64,000 nt of DNA from positions 1 through 64,000 of the forward strand of contig NZ_RJVG01000004.1 of the NCBI RefSeq assembly GCF_003752155.1, read 5' to 3'. The stretch is from Mobilisporobacter senegalensis. Lineage in GTDB: Bacteria > Bacillota > Clostridia > Lachnospirales > Lachnospiraceae. This document shows positions 54,345 through 63,084 of this stretch, piece by piece. Position numbers and translations under genes: made by a program. The notes below the pieces were generated by a model that saw only the letters and a program-made list of their open reading frames with translations, was not told where the DNA came from and made no database searches. The stretch's first letter is position 1; every line of letters begins with the position of its first letter.

Positions 54345-55580
54345 TTAATTGGATAAGATCACTGTAAAGGAAATCGATTTTTCATCTGTGGATTTAACCG
54401 TAATTTTTCCATGATGAATTTTTACAATAGAATCTACAATGGATAGTCCAATCCCATACCCACCGGTTTCCCTGGACCTGGAGAAATCTGCTCTGTAAAA
54501 ACGGTCAAATAATTTATTTAAGTTTTCTTTCTCTATTATTTCTGTAGTATTATAAACTTCCAATTGTATCCTCTTTTTACTTGATGTCAGGCTGATACGA
54601 ATCGTTCCTTCTTCATCAGAATATTTCATTGCATTGTCTAAAAGGGTAGAAACAAGTTGGTGAATACTGCTCTCATCTCCATAGAAATCTATCCCCGGTT
54701 GAATATCCATAATATACTTTTTATTCTGTGTTTCTGCAATGGCTTCAAAAGAATCTGCTGCTTCTTGAACCATCTGGCTTAATTTAAAAGTTTTCATTTC
54801 CATATTAACATTTGCTTCATCCATTTTTGAAAGTATTAGCAGATTTTTAACCAGCTTATCCAGGCGATTGGTTTGATTCCTTATGCTGGTAATCCATTCG
54901 TTCTCACCACTTGTAAGTTCTAAAACATCTGTATTGGCAGAAATAATGGCAAGGGGTGTTTTGATTTCATGTCCTGCATCGGTAATGAACTGTTTCTGTT
55001 TTTCCATACTTTCGATTACCGGTTTAATCGCTTTTTTGGAAAATATATATACTAATATAAAAACAAGCAAATAATTAATTAATGCTACTATGACAGATGT
55101 GATTAAAAATAGCATGGCCGTCTGTATCTGATTCTTACAATTAACAAATATGATAATAGAACCATAGGATTGTTCCCCTACTGCATATTTATATATTCCT
55201 TTGTATCCCTTTTTCTTACCGCTCTCTATTACTTTATTCCCATACTCTTTTGCATCCTCTGAAGATACTGCTGCTATATGACTGGTATCAATCGTTCTGA
55301 TTGTCCCATCTTCATTTACTTCAACCACAAAATATCTGGTTTCAAATGGTGTTTCTTCATCCATTTTAAATCCTGACCTTGGTTCCATCTGGGGAGGTTT
55401 TTTTCTTTCAAACTGGGGAAACCTGCCTTGATTTTCTATAAGAAGATCCATAGCCCCATTAATCTTTTTCTCCATCTGGTAAAGATTAATGGCATTGATA
55501 GATCCCAGAAGAATTGCGATTACTAACGCTAGTGAACCCATTGTGATCATTATGAATTTTCTTTGAAGCTTCTTTATCAT
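54345..55580 (-). CDS. Sensor histidine kinase
   Basis: The 411-residue protein has a membrane helix (about 11-31), an extracytoplasmic loop (about 32-155), a second helix (about 156-180), HisKA with DAGHEIKTPLAIISANTDVL (phospho-His near 203), and HATPase with DNAMKYSDEEGTI, DRFYRADFSRSRETGGYGIGLSIV. The short loop is basic and Pro-rich (FERKKPPQMEPR), with no recognised sensor domain. Its start overlaps the response regulator by 4 bases. The stimulus is unknown; linkage to the VTC operon suggests an envelope or phosphate signal. Confidence 0.92.
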   Translation of the reverse strand: MIKKLQRKFIMITMGSLALVIAILLGSINAINLYQMEKKINGAMDLLIENQGRFPQFERKKPPQMEPRSGFKMDEETPFETRYFVVEVNEDGTIRTIDTSHIAAVSSEDAKEYGNKVIESGKKKGYKGIYKYAVGEQSYGSIIIFVNCKNQIQTAMLFLITSVIVALINYLLVFILVYIFSKKAIKPVIESMEKQKQFITDAGHEIKTPLAIISANTDVLELTSGENEWITSIRNQTNRLDKLVKNLLILSKMDEANVNMEMKTFKLSQMVQEAADSFEAIAETQNKKYIMDIQPGIDFYGDESSIHQLVSTLLDNAMKYSDEEGTIRISLTSSKKRIQLEVYNTTEIIEKENLNKLFDRFYRADFSRSRETGGYGIGLSIVDSIVKIHHGKITVKSTDEKSISFTVILSN

Positions 55581-56251
55581 TTGTCTTCCTCCAGAGTGTA
55601 CCCAATTCCTCTTATTGCCTTAATTCTTACTTTGGCATCTAAAGATACCAGTCTTTTTCGAAGATAGGATATATATACCCATACCACATTAATCTCAGCT
55701 TCTGCGTCATATCCCCAGATTCTTTCCATAAACTGTTCTGTGGAAATCATCCTCTTAGGATTGCTCATTAACATTTCAAGCATCTGAAATTCTTTATTTC
55801 CTAATCTTATAGAGACAGTATCATTAGATAATTCATAAGTTTCCTTGTTCAGCTTGATATTACTTACGTTAAGCACATTAGGAGTATATTCTGATTTTCG
55901 CCTGGTCATAGCACGGATTCGTGCAAGTAATTCTCCCATGGCAAATGGTTTGCTTAAATAATCATCTGCTCCCATATCAAGTCCTGATATACGGTCTTCA
56001 ATCTCAGATTTTGCAGTTAATAACAGGATAGGTGTATCCATTCCTTTTTCCCTTAAATATTTTAGGACTTCCAGACCATTCATTTTAGGCATCATAATGT
56101 CTAGAATGATCACATTGTAATTTCCCGACAATCCATAGTCCAGAGCCTCTGCTCCATCATATACTGCATCTATGGAATAATTATTATGTTTTAAAATAGC
56201 CACTAAGGCATTGGACAATTCCTTTTCGTCTTCTGCAAGTAAAATTCTCAT
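55577..56251 (-). CDS. OmpR/PhoB-family response regulator
   Basis: The 224-residue protein has a receiver domain with the phospho-Asp in VIILDIMMPKMNGLEVL (near residue 51), LLLTAKSE, and the switch Lys in DDYLSKPFAMGEL, followed by an OmpR-type winged helix (STEQFMERIWGYDAEAE, RKRLVSLDAKVRIKAIRGIGYTL). Such proteins bind tandem direct repeats; repeats of the right spacing lie just upstream of its own promoter and upstream of the VTC operon. Confidence 0.94.
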   Translation of the reverse strand: MRILLAEDEKELSNALVAILKHNNYSIDAVYDGAEALDYGLSGNYNVIILDIMMPKMNGLEVLKYLREKGMDTPILLLTAKSEIEDRISGLDMGADDYLSKPFAMGELLARIRAMTRRKSEYTPNVLNVSNIKLNKETYELSNDTVSIRLGNKEFQMLEMLMSNPKRMISTEQFMERIWGYDAEAEINVVWVYISYLRKRLVSLDAKVRIKAIRGIGYTLEEDK

Positions 56252-56310
56252 TCATATCCACCAATCTCTTATCATTATATTTTGAACAAGTTCCTGATCT
56301 CATTGCCTTC

Positions 56311-56345
56311 ATTATATCATAGGAACTTTAAATTAACTTTAAAAA
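56311..56345 (-). promoter_or_regulatory. Promoter and direct repeats upstream of the response-regulator gene
   Basis: A TATAAT on the minus strand (56311-56316) is preceded by two direct repeats, GAACTTTAAAT and TAACTTTAAAA (56323-56345), exactly 11 bases apart, in the -35 region. The core TTAAATTAACTTTAA is identical to that upstream of the VTC operon. This suggests autoactivation. Confidence 0.7.
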
Positions 56346-56356
56346 AGGAAACACCC

Positions 56357-58933
56357 CTATTTATAAGCAATGGTAGAAAAATAAATCTTAACTTTATTAT
56401 TCCATTTTGATTTCTTTATCATCTTCTTTTTTAAGCAGTTATAATAGAGGATCATAGACTCTATATCTTCCGGTTTTATTTCATTTTTAGAATAACGTAT
56501 ATTGTTATAGAGGGTAAATACCCTTTCTAAAGTAATTTCATCAAAGTCCGATCTATGATTGATACGTTTTCCATAATCATATAGAGTTTCCCCACTTATC
56601 AACTTATACCCATCCATTTTTAAGAATTTTAAGATATCTCCTAATAAATATTTTGCTTTTTCATTGGACGCAGCTTTTAAGAATCTGTTCTTTTTGCCAT
56701 ATTTTAATATAAATATATATATTAGGGGCAAACCTGCAAATCCACCTAAAATAATGACGCAAATATGAAACATATACCTGGTCTGCTGCATTTTTTCAAG
56801 ATGAATTATTTTTTTATTTTCTTCTGCCTGCTCATTTAGTATACTTTCCCATTCATGAGGTGAAGAAGAATTAGATACCGTACTTACGGTTTTTCTATCT
56901 TCCCACATGTAAAATCGTTCATGATACCTTCCTGGAGTAGGTTCAAAGGGAACCCAGCCGAACCCTTCCATATAAGCCTCTGCCCAGGCGTGGGAAGCAC
57001 TATTCTTCACCAGATAATTCTCACCATCATAGTCATCATAATTCACTACCAGTCCCTCTACATATCTTACAGGAATACCTACGCATCGGCCTAAAACAGC
57101 CATTGCTGTTGCAAAATAAGTACAATAGCCTTTCTTATTCTCAAATAAAAAAGATTCTATGGTGTCTTCAACCTTTTCAGGTTTTGGAGGCGATAATGTA
57201 TAGGTATAGGCAGACAGGTAACGTTCAATAGCTTTTAATTTATCATAATCATTATTATGGCTTTTCGTAATTTCCTTTGCCAGATTCTTCACTCTGTCCG
57301 ATACCACCGGTAATTTTGTAAATTCATTTTTTATTAATTTCGTATGCTCTCTCATTTTTTCTATAAAATTATCTTCCATAGGATAATTCTCAAGATAATG
57401 ATTATAAAGTATTTCTTCCAGGTATGTTCTGAATTCATCATTGTTAAAAGATTGATTTACAGGCTGTTTTCCACTTCCATCCGTTCTACTTATCTTTCTA
57501 AGATAATTTTTGATAGTATCACTTTCATAGTTGATTTCATAATAGCTGATTTCATAAGCTGCACCTCTTTTCATCAACTTATCTCCATAAAGATTGGGAC
57601 CGGTGCTATCGTATGAAATTGTATCTGATTCTAATTGGTATGTCTTTAATGGATAAAAAACAGATTTTGTTTTTATTTTGTGATATGTAATTTCTGCTCT
57701 GCAGTTTTTAAGTAGAATTTCCGATTCCTGGGGCCTTATATTGTATAAATAAAATCCATAAAGCATCTGATGAAAGTCAAACATCAAAATAATAGTGTTA
57801 GTTCCTAATTCCTTTATTAATCCTATAAGATGTTTTTTACTTTCCGATATATCCTCAATGATTAAGATTAATCCACATTCCGCTCCACATTTTATCAGCT
57901 CCGCCAGAGTCTTATAAAGATCCTCTGAAACATAATGAGTAATCACGATATGCTGGATATTAGTATTTACATCCCCACTTCCCCATTTTAAAATTTGATC
58001 TATACTCTTCATTCCACGAAATAAAACATTGACGCATCTTTGGTAAAATTCATCCAGATCAGATTGTCTGGAGATTGTAATCCTTTCCATCTCTTCCTGA
58101 TGAAAAAATCCAGTAAAAGGTATCCTCTTTCCCCTGCAATAGTCAGCTAAAGCTAACGTGCTCTCTATAATCTTATCTTCTATGATTACCTTTGCTAACT
58201 CAGTTTCATTCTTTAAGGGTACTAAATCCATATATACATTAACTCCTCTGTTAGGAATACTAATATATTGCCGTACAAGCAATTCACCTTTTTTAGCACT
58301 TGCTTTCCAATGAATTATTTTTTTACTGTCTGAGCTTAAATATCTTCTCACCTCACAATCTGCCTCTTCCTCTTCTCCCTTCATTCCTCTCTTATTATAT
58401 TTAGAATCTGCATTTAGAGATATTAATTGAGGATTCGTAAGAGATCCAATTCGAGGCAAAACAGATATCTTCATATTTGATTGAATTGGATAAGTAATGG
58501 AAAATAGATATAAAAAATCCGTGATTGTCACAGATCTGGCACCAACATAATACTCCCCTCTATACCTGCAGCAGATGGAAGTTTCCATAGTTTTCGACTC
58601 TCCTGGAAGCAGACTATATTGGTTATCTTCATCTATTCCAAGAATTCTGGACTTATCACGGTAGAAATTCACCTTAATGTTATGATATGGTAAAATATCT
58701 TCATTCGTTAATTTAAATATATATCTTGTCACCTCTCCTTTTATAACTGTTTTATTCTCAACTGCCTGATATATTTTAAATCGTAAATATACATAATAAT
58801 TATATAACAAACAGATGACAGGAATGATCAGGGACATATAAAACAGCGCAAATGGGATATTCCCCCCATAAAAAGATGCGAAGACAGCGGTTGCCATAAT
58901 TGATAATATTAATATGATTCGATTTTTGACCAT
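56357..58933 (-). CDS. DUF58-transglutaminase fusion membrane protein (TgpA-like)
   Basis: The 858-residue protein joins two parts that are usually separate genes. The N-terminal part (1 to about 390) has two membrane helices and a DUF58 domain (VRRYLSSDSKKIIHWKASAK near 210). The C-terminal part has a transglutaminase-like core with Cys (NKKGYCTYFATAMAVLG), His (NSASHAWAEAYMEGFG) and Asp/Glu context (FEPTPGRY), then a membrane helix (about 735-760) and a DUF4129-like tail. Such proteins act with MoxR ATPases at the membrane. AAGGAG lies 6 bases before the ATG at 58933. The moxR gene just upstream is damaged. Confidence 0.82.
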   Translation of the reverse strand: MVKNRIILILSIMATAVFASFYGGNIPFALFYMSLIIPVICLLYNYYVYLRFKIYQAVENKTVIKGEVTRYIFKLTNEDILPYHNIKVNFYRDKSRILGIDEDNQYSLLPGESKTMETSICCRYRGEYYVGARSVTITDFLYLFSITYPIQSNMKISVLPRIGSLTNPQLISLNADSKYNKRGMKGEEEEADCEVRRYLSSDSKKIIHWKASAKKGELLVRQYISIPNRGVNVYMDLVPLKNETELAKVIIEDKIIESTLALADYCRGKRIPFTGFFHQEEMERITISRQSDLDEFYQRCVNVLFRGMKSIDQILKWGSGDVNTNIQHIVITHYVSEDLYKTLAELIKCGAECGLILIIEDISESKKHLIGLIKELGTNTIILMFDFHQMLYGFYLYNIRPQESEILLKNCRAEITYHKIKTKSVFYPLKTYQLESDTISYDSTGPNLYGDKLMKRGAAYEISYYEINYESDTIKNYLRKISRTDGSGKQPVNQSFNNDEFRTYLEEILYNHYLENYPMEDNFIEKMREHTKLIKNEFTKLPVVSDRVKNLAKEITKSHNNDYDKLKAIERYLSAYTYTLSPPKPEKVEDTIESFLFENKKGYCTYFATAMAVLGRCVGIPVRYVEGLVVNYDDYDGENYLVKNSASHAWAEAYMEGFGWVPFEPTPGRYHERFYMWEDRKTVSTVSNSSSPHEWESILNEQAEENKKIIHLEKMQQTRYMFHICVIILGGFAGLPLIYIFILKYGKKNRFLKAASNEKAKYLLGDILKFLKMDGYKLISGETLYDYGKRINHRSDFDEITLERVFTLYNNIRYSKNEIKPEDIESMILYYNCLKKKMIKKSKWNNKVKIYFSTIAYK

Positions 58934-58960
58934 ATGTAACTCCTTATCAATATAAATCAT

Positions 58961-59525
58961 TTATAGAATAGGTATCTTTATCTTTTCAATTATAGATTGT
59001 ACAACGCTATGGGCTGTCTGTTTATTAAGTCTTGCCTCTGGTGACATAATCAATCGATGTGCAATCACCGAAATTACCATGTCCTTTATATCATCCGGGA
59101 TCACATAATCTCTTCCCTTGATATAAGCATTGGCTTGTGCTGCTCTTGTAAGTGCAAGTGTAGCTCTTGGACTGGCTCCAAGAGTGATATTGCTGTTGTT
59201 CCTCGTTGCATCTGTAATTTCCACTATATAACCTAATAAATCCTGATGCACATCAATCTGAGCCACATCCTCCTGCATCTTAAGGATAGTACTCTCTTCT
59301 ACTACTGGTTCAAGATTAGATGACTTCTTTTCTTGTAAAACCACAGTTTATAGTTTTGGCAATACCATTGGCAAGGGTTGTTTTCCCTACTCCGGGAACA
59401 TCTTCCAACAGCAGGTGTCCCCCTGCCAAAAGTGTGATAATTGCCTTTTCAATTACAGGTCGTTTCCCGACAATAACTTTTTCAATGTTTCTGATCATAT
59501 CGCTAATGATAGGTTGCTTATCCAT
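58961..59525 (-). pseudogene. MoxR AAA+ ATPase with internal deletion and frameshift
   Basis: The first frame (59525 down to 59316) has VIVGKRPVIEKAIITLLAG and Walker A LEDVPGVGKTTLANGIAKTI, then stops. The second frame (about 59340 down to 58961) resumes with QEKKSSNLEPV and the MoxR C-terminal lid (LGASPRATLALTRAAQANAY; GRDYVIPDDIKDM; HRLIMSPEARL). A normal MoxR has about 315 residues; roughly 130 residues between CGFTR and QEKKS, holding Walker B and sensor 1, are missing, and the join is out of frame. It keeps a perfect promoter and a good ribosome binding site. Confidence 0.85.
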
Positions 59526-59559
59526 GTTTTCCTCCCTGCATACCATATAATTTGTCCCC

Positions 59560-59588
59560 ATTATATGTTTAATACCAAAATATGTCAA
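59560..59588 (-). promoter_or_regulatory. Consensus sigma-A promoter of the moxR-DUF58/transglutaminase operon
   Basis: On the minus strand TTGACA (59583-59588), a 17-base spacer and TATAAT (59560-59565), 34 bases before the moxR start. Confidence 0.88.
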
Positions 59589-59705
59589 CGGGATTTATTT
59601 CATACATACTTTACTTTCAGATATTTAATCAAAATAAAATATTTTTATTTTTTTGAAAAATTTAAGGCTGCTTATTTGTATTATTAGTGAAAGGAGTTGA
59701 TAGGG

Positions 59706-60194
59706 ATGCAATATTCATTTGGTACCGATGAATATATACATTATATATTAGATAATTATTCCACGATGCTTATTAAACTGGCATTTACCTATGTTAAAAA
59801 TATCAGTGATGCAGAAGATATCGTACAGGATATATTTGTTAGTTTAATGAAGCGGGGTAAGGGGTTTGATAATGAGGAGCATGAGAGAGCATGGCTTATA
59901 AGGGTTACGATCAATAAATGTAAGAATCATTTAAAATCATCCTGGAATCGATTAAAAGTTCCATTGGAAGAAAATATAAGCTATCAGCAGGAAGAACAAA
60001 GCGAAGTTCTATCCGTTGTATTAGATTTGCCAGATAAATACCGTACTGTAATACATCTATATTATTACGAAAATTACTCGATCAATGAAATCGCAGAATT
60101 AATGACGAGAAGGCCAGCCACTATTGGAACCTGGCTGTCCAGAGGACGAAACCTGCTAAAATCAAAATTAGAAGGAGGATTTGAATATGAATAA
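59706..60194 (+). CDS. ECF-type RNA polymerase sigma factor
   Basis: The 162-residue protein has sigma region 2 (TYVKNISDAEDIVQDIFVSL) and region 4 (LPDKYRTVIHLYYYENYSIN, EIAELMTRRPATIGTWLSRG). Start at the ATG at 59706 with AGGAG 9 bases upstream. It overlaps the next gene, a membrane protein of the anti-sigma type, by 8 bases, which suggests coupled translation of the pair. Confidence 0.93.
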   Translation: MQYSFGTDEYIHYILDNYSTMLIKLAFTYVKNISDAEDIVQDIFVSLMKRGKGFDNEEHERAWLIRVTINKCKNHLKSSWNRLKVPLEENISYQQEEQSEVLSVVLDLPDKYRTVIHLYYYENYSINEIAELMTRRPATIGTWLSRGRNLLKSKLEGGFEYE

Positions 60195-61557
60195 GGAAAA
60201 CTATAAAAAATCTCTGGATGAATTAGAAATCTCTCCAGATTTTAAAGAAAGGACTGCAAAGCTTATGAAAAATACATTGAATAGTAATCAAAAAAATAAT
60301 AATCCTATAAATAAAAGATTGATTTTAACTTTTGCAAGTGCAGCAGTTATCATATCTGCCGGTGCATTTGCTTTAAATTATAACAATAACCTGTCATCCA
60401 ACAATCAGGATAATCCTATTGTAATGACCGAATCTTCTACGAAAGGTATTACAATTCCCGTGACAGAAATACAGGCACAGGAAGATAGCAGCATAATGTC
60501 AAGCATGATGGGGCTATTTGTATATAAAGGAAGAATTTATATACAAAGTAATACTACCTTTGAATTAGATAAAAACTTTATGGTCAAGAAAGAAGATATG
60601 TTGAATTTACGTGGAGAATATATAGGAAAGACTACAGGAACCATTGATGAATGGAGTAAACAAGAGGATTATACGAAAGAATTTGCTTCCACTATTGGCG
60701 AAAGTGATATTTATACAGTAAAAGGATATGATAGTAAATACAGATTAATGGCCTATTCTGAATATGAAGGTGGTTTTAGCTGTGAAATTTATGACAGCTT
60801 TGGAGGTGAAGTTTTAAAAACAGGTGCGGATTATTTTGATAAGCTGAATCTCCAGGACAATATCACATCCTACCAATGGGAAAGTTACGATAGTTGGAAT
60901 AATGGGAAGGGGGAACGTGCGGATGAGAGGATGAATGATTCCTTTGAACAATTTATTTCAGCACTTTATACCTCAGAACCTATAGGCAACAACATCGATC
61001 TATTTACAGAAAACACAGAGAATGACAGTCAGAAATTTGTATATGTTAAAACAAAAGATAATTTGATCACTACTCTTCGACTTTTTAAAGAAGGTTATGT
61101 TTATGCCCCAGAGGCAGGATTCTTTAAACTGGATCAGGATATGTTTAATATTTTCTGGGACACTATGCCCGTGGCCTCCGGTATAGATGTAGAAGCGCCA
61201 GTAGCGCCGGTGGAAACTCCGGCAGTATCAACATCTGCTGAAGTAACTATGGATAATGATTCTTATCCGGTAAGCACTCATTCCATTACATTAAACATTA
61301 AAAACACCGGTTCAGAAGAAATTGCTTACGGGGTAGACTATAGTATTGAAAAATCAGTTGGTGATGCCTGGGAAGTCGTTCCTGCCATGAAAAATCTTAT
61401 GTTTATTGAGATTGCCCAGATCCTTAGCGGCAATTCTGAGCAAGATTTTGTGATTGATTTAAAACAGCTGACTCCCCGCTTAGATATTGGTCATTATCGT
61501 GTTGTTAAAAACATTGGAGGAGAAGAATTTATCGTTGAATTCAATTTAATTAAATAA
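60187..61557 (+). CDS. Membrane anti-sigma-like protein with C-terminal Ig-like domain
   Basis: The 456-residue protein has a short cytoplasmic segment (about 1-38) that would bind the sigma factor, one membrane helix (LILTFASAAVIISAGAFAL), an extracytoplasmic sensor region, a Pro/Val linker (EAPVAPVETPAV) and a C-terminal Ig-like domain (about 345-456; VSTHSITLNIKNTGSEEIAY, SVGDAWEVVP). It lacks the zinc-binding anti-sigma motif. The family of the sensor region is not recognised; a role in envelope stress is inferred. GGAGG precedes the ATG at 60187. Confidence 0.8.
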   Translation: MNKENYKKSLDELEISPDFKERTAKLMKNTLNSNQKNNNPINKRLILTFASAAVIISAGAFALNYNNNLSSNNQDNPIVMTESSTKGITIPVTEIQAQEDSSIMSSMMGLFVYKGRIYIQSNTTFELDKNFMVKKEDMLNLRGEYIGKTTGTIDEWSKQEDYTKEFASTIGESDIYTVKGYDSKYRLMAYSEYEGGFSCEIYDSFGGEVLKTGADYFDKLNLQDNITSYQWESYDSWNNGKGERADERMNDSFEQFISALYTSEPIGNNIDLFTENTENDSQKFVYVKTKDNLITTLRLFKEGYVYAPEAGFFKLDQDMFNIFWDTMPVASGIDVEAPVAPVETPAVSTSAEVTMDNDSYPVSTHSITLNIKNTGSEEIAYGVDYSIEKSVGDAWEVVPAMKNLMFIEIAQILSGNSEQDFVIDLKQLTPRLDIGHYRVVKNIGGEEFIVEFNLIK

Positions 61558-61579
61558 TACTTAAGTAATATTTAATCAT

Positions 61580-61633
61580 GAAAGCCATGGGGTATGGCAC
61601 TATTTTGTTCAGTGCCATACTCCATGGTTTTCA
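61580..61633. terminator. Terminator after the sigma/anti-sigma operon
   Basis: AAGCCATGGGGTATGGCACT and AGTGCCATACTCCATGGTTT form a 20-base stem with one mismatch around a 9-base loop, with T residues following on the plus strand. Confidence 0.83.
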
Positions 61634-61797
61634 TCTATTGATATTATTTAAAAGACCCCTTTTTCATTTCAAATCAGGTTGTTTTCTCTATTTTTATATT
61701 TACAATTGTATCTAAATATGTTATATTTTGGTTGTTGTGCATATAATACAAATAATAAGAGGAGAGGGGAAATATTTATAAATTTCCCGGTGTAAAA

Positions 61798-63042
61798 ATG
61801 AAAAAAACACTAACTGCATTATTAATTATTGTTCTAGGTATCATGATGGCAGGTTGTTCCATAAAAGATAAACCTGTCAGTAATGAAAATGTTGAAGAAA
61901 AAGTAACGGAAACTGTTGAGGATACTACTCAGGATGAAACAGCTTCTAATGAAGAAGAGTCACCTTCAGAAAAAAGCACTTCTAATGGTAGCTTATCCGA
62001 TGATTTATATAGTTTTCAGGTTGAATTAAATGGTCATATCTATCAATTCCCTATGAGCTATAGTGATCTGACCTCCAATGGCTGGAAATATGAAGGGGAC
62101 ACTTCTCTAAAATTAGAACCGGACCAATATACTACAGAGCAGTTTTCAAATGAGGATGGCTTAAAATTATATGTTGATATAGTTAATCTTGGTATAAACA
62201 GTGAATCCTTTGATAACTGCCAGATTGGCGGCTTTTCAATCGACAACTACGCAGTTGGAGATAAAGAAATATCACTTATTTTACCTGGTGGAATTCAATA
62301 TGGAAAATCAACTATGGAGGATGTAATAAAGGCATATGGTGATCCATCAGATACATATGAAGGCTCTCTATATACATCATTAACTTATGAATATGCTTCC
62401 TATCAGGATATAGATTTAAATATTGATATAGAAACTAAAGTTATTAATTCAATAGATCTTAGGAATTTTGTATTAACAGAAGAAGCCGCAGGCCAGAATA
62501 CTGAAGTAAGTTCAGAAGTTCCATCCGTGGTATCTGAATATAAAGCTCCTTCTTCACTTGGTAATGATTTAACAAGTTTCATCGTTGATTATGATGGCGC
62601 TCTTTATCAACTTCCTGCTCCGGTTTCAGAATTTGTGAAAAATGGCTGGAAAGTAAAACCAGAAGAATCTGACCCTGCAGTGAAGGCAAAAGATTCCGGC
62701 TGGATTACTTTAATGAAAAACAATCAATCATTACGTGTTATCGTAAGAAATTATGCCGAGGCTGCAACTACCATCGACAATTGCTTTGTAACCACTGTAA
62801 AAGGCGGCGATAACTCTACTGATATGCCGATTACGATTCAACATAAAATTACAAGAGGAATGTCAAAAAGTGATTTAGAAAAGGCTCTAAAAGGTACTAA
62901 ATATGAAACAGATGATTCTTCTTCTTTTGAGTATTATACAATTGCAGGGAAAGAGAGCAGCCTCGACAAAGTAGAAATCATTGTTAACAAAGACACGAAG
63001 AAAATACAGTCTATTGAAGTAAGCAACAGCCCAAGACGATAG
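61798..63042 (+). CDS. Lipoprotein with two tandem copies of an unknown domain
   Basis: The 414-residue protein has a lipoprotein signal (GIMMAGCSI, Cys 20) and an acidic Glu/Ser/Thr linker (about 25-65). Two related units follow, about 66-235 and 255-414: each begins SL-x-DL-x-SF with an ELNGHIYQFP or DYDGALYQLP strand, then a NGWK turn, and later a G-x-S/T-x-x-D-[VL]-x-KA[YL]-G/KG helix (GKSTMEDVIKAYGDP; GMSKSDLEKALKGT). The duplication is clear, but the family is not recognised. It lies downstream of the sigma/anti-sigma pair but behind a terminator, so its control is separate. Confidence 0.75.
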   Translation: MKKTLTALLIIVLGIMMAGCSIKDKPVSNENVEEKVTETVEDTTQDETASNEEESPSEKSTSNGSLSDDLYSFQVELNGHIYQFPMSYSDLTSNGWKYEGDTSLKLEPDQYTTEQFSNEDGLKLYVDIVNLGINSESFDNCQIGGFSIDNYAVGDKEISLILPGGIQYGKSTMEDVIKAYGDPSDTYEGSLYTSLTYEYASYQDIDLNIDIETKVINSIDLRNFVLTEEAAGQNTEVSSEVPSVVSEYKAPSSLGNDLTSFIVDYDGALYQLPAPVSEFVKNGWKVKPEESDPAVKAKDSGWITLMKNNQSLRVIVRNYAEAATTIDNCFVTTVKGGDNSTDMPITIQHKITRGMSKSDLEKALKGTKYETDDSSSFEYYTIAGKESSLDKVEIIVNKDTKKIQSIEVSNSPRR

Positions 63043-63055
63043 ATATCATAAACAA

Positions 63056-63083
63056 GGCCTGGTATCACTACCAGGCTTTTTTT
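63056..63083. terminator. Terminator after the duplicated-domain lipoprotein gene
   Basis: GCCTGGTA-TCAC-TACCAGGC followed by seven T residues on the plus strand. It is also just past the stop of the convergent permease gene. Confidence 0.9.
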
Positions 63084-63084
63084 A

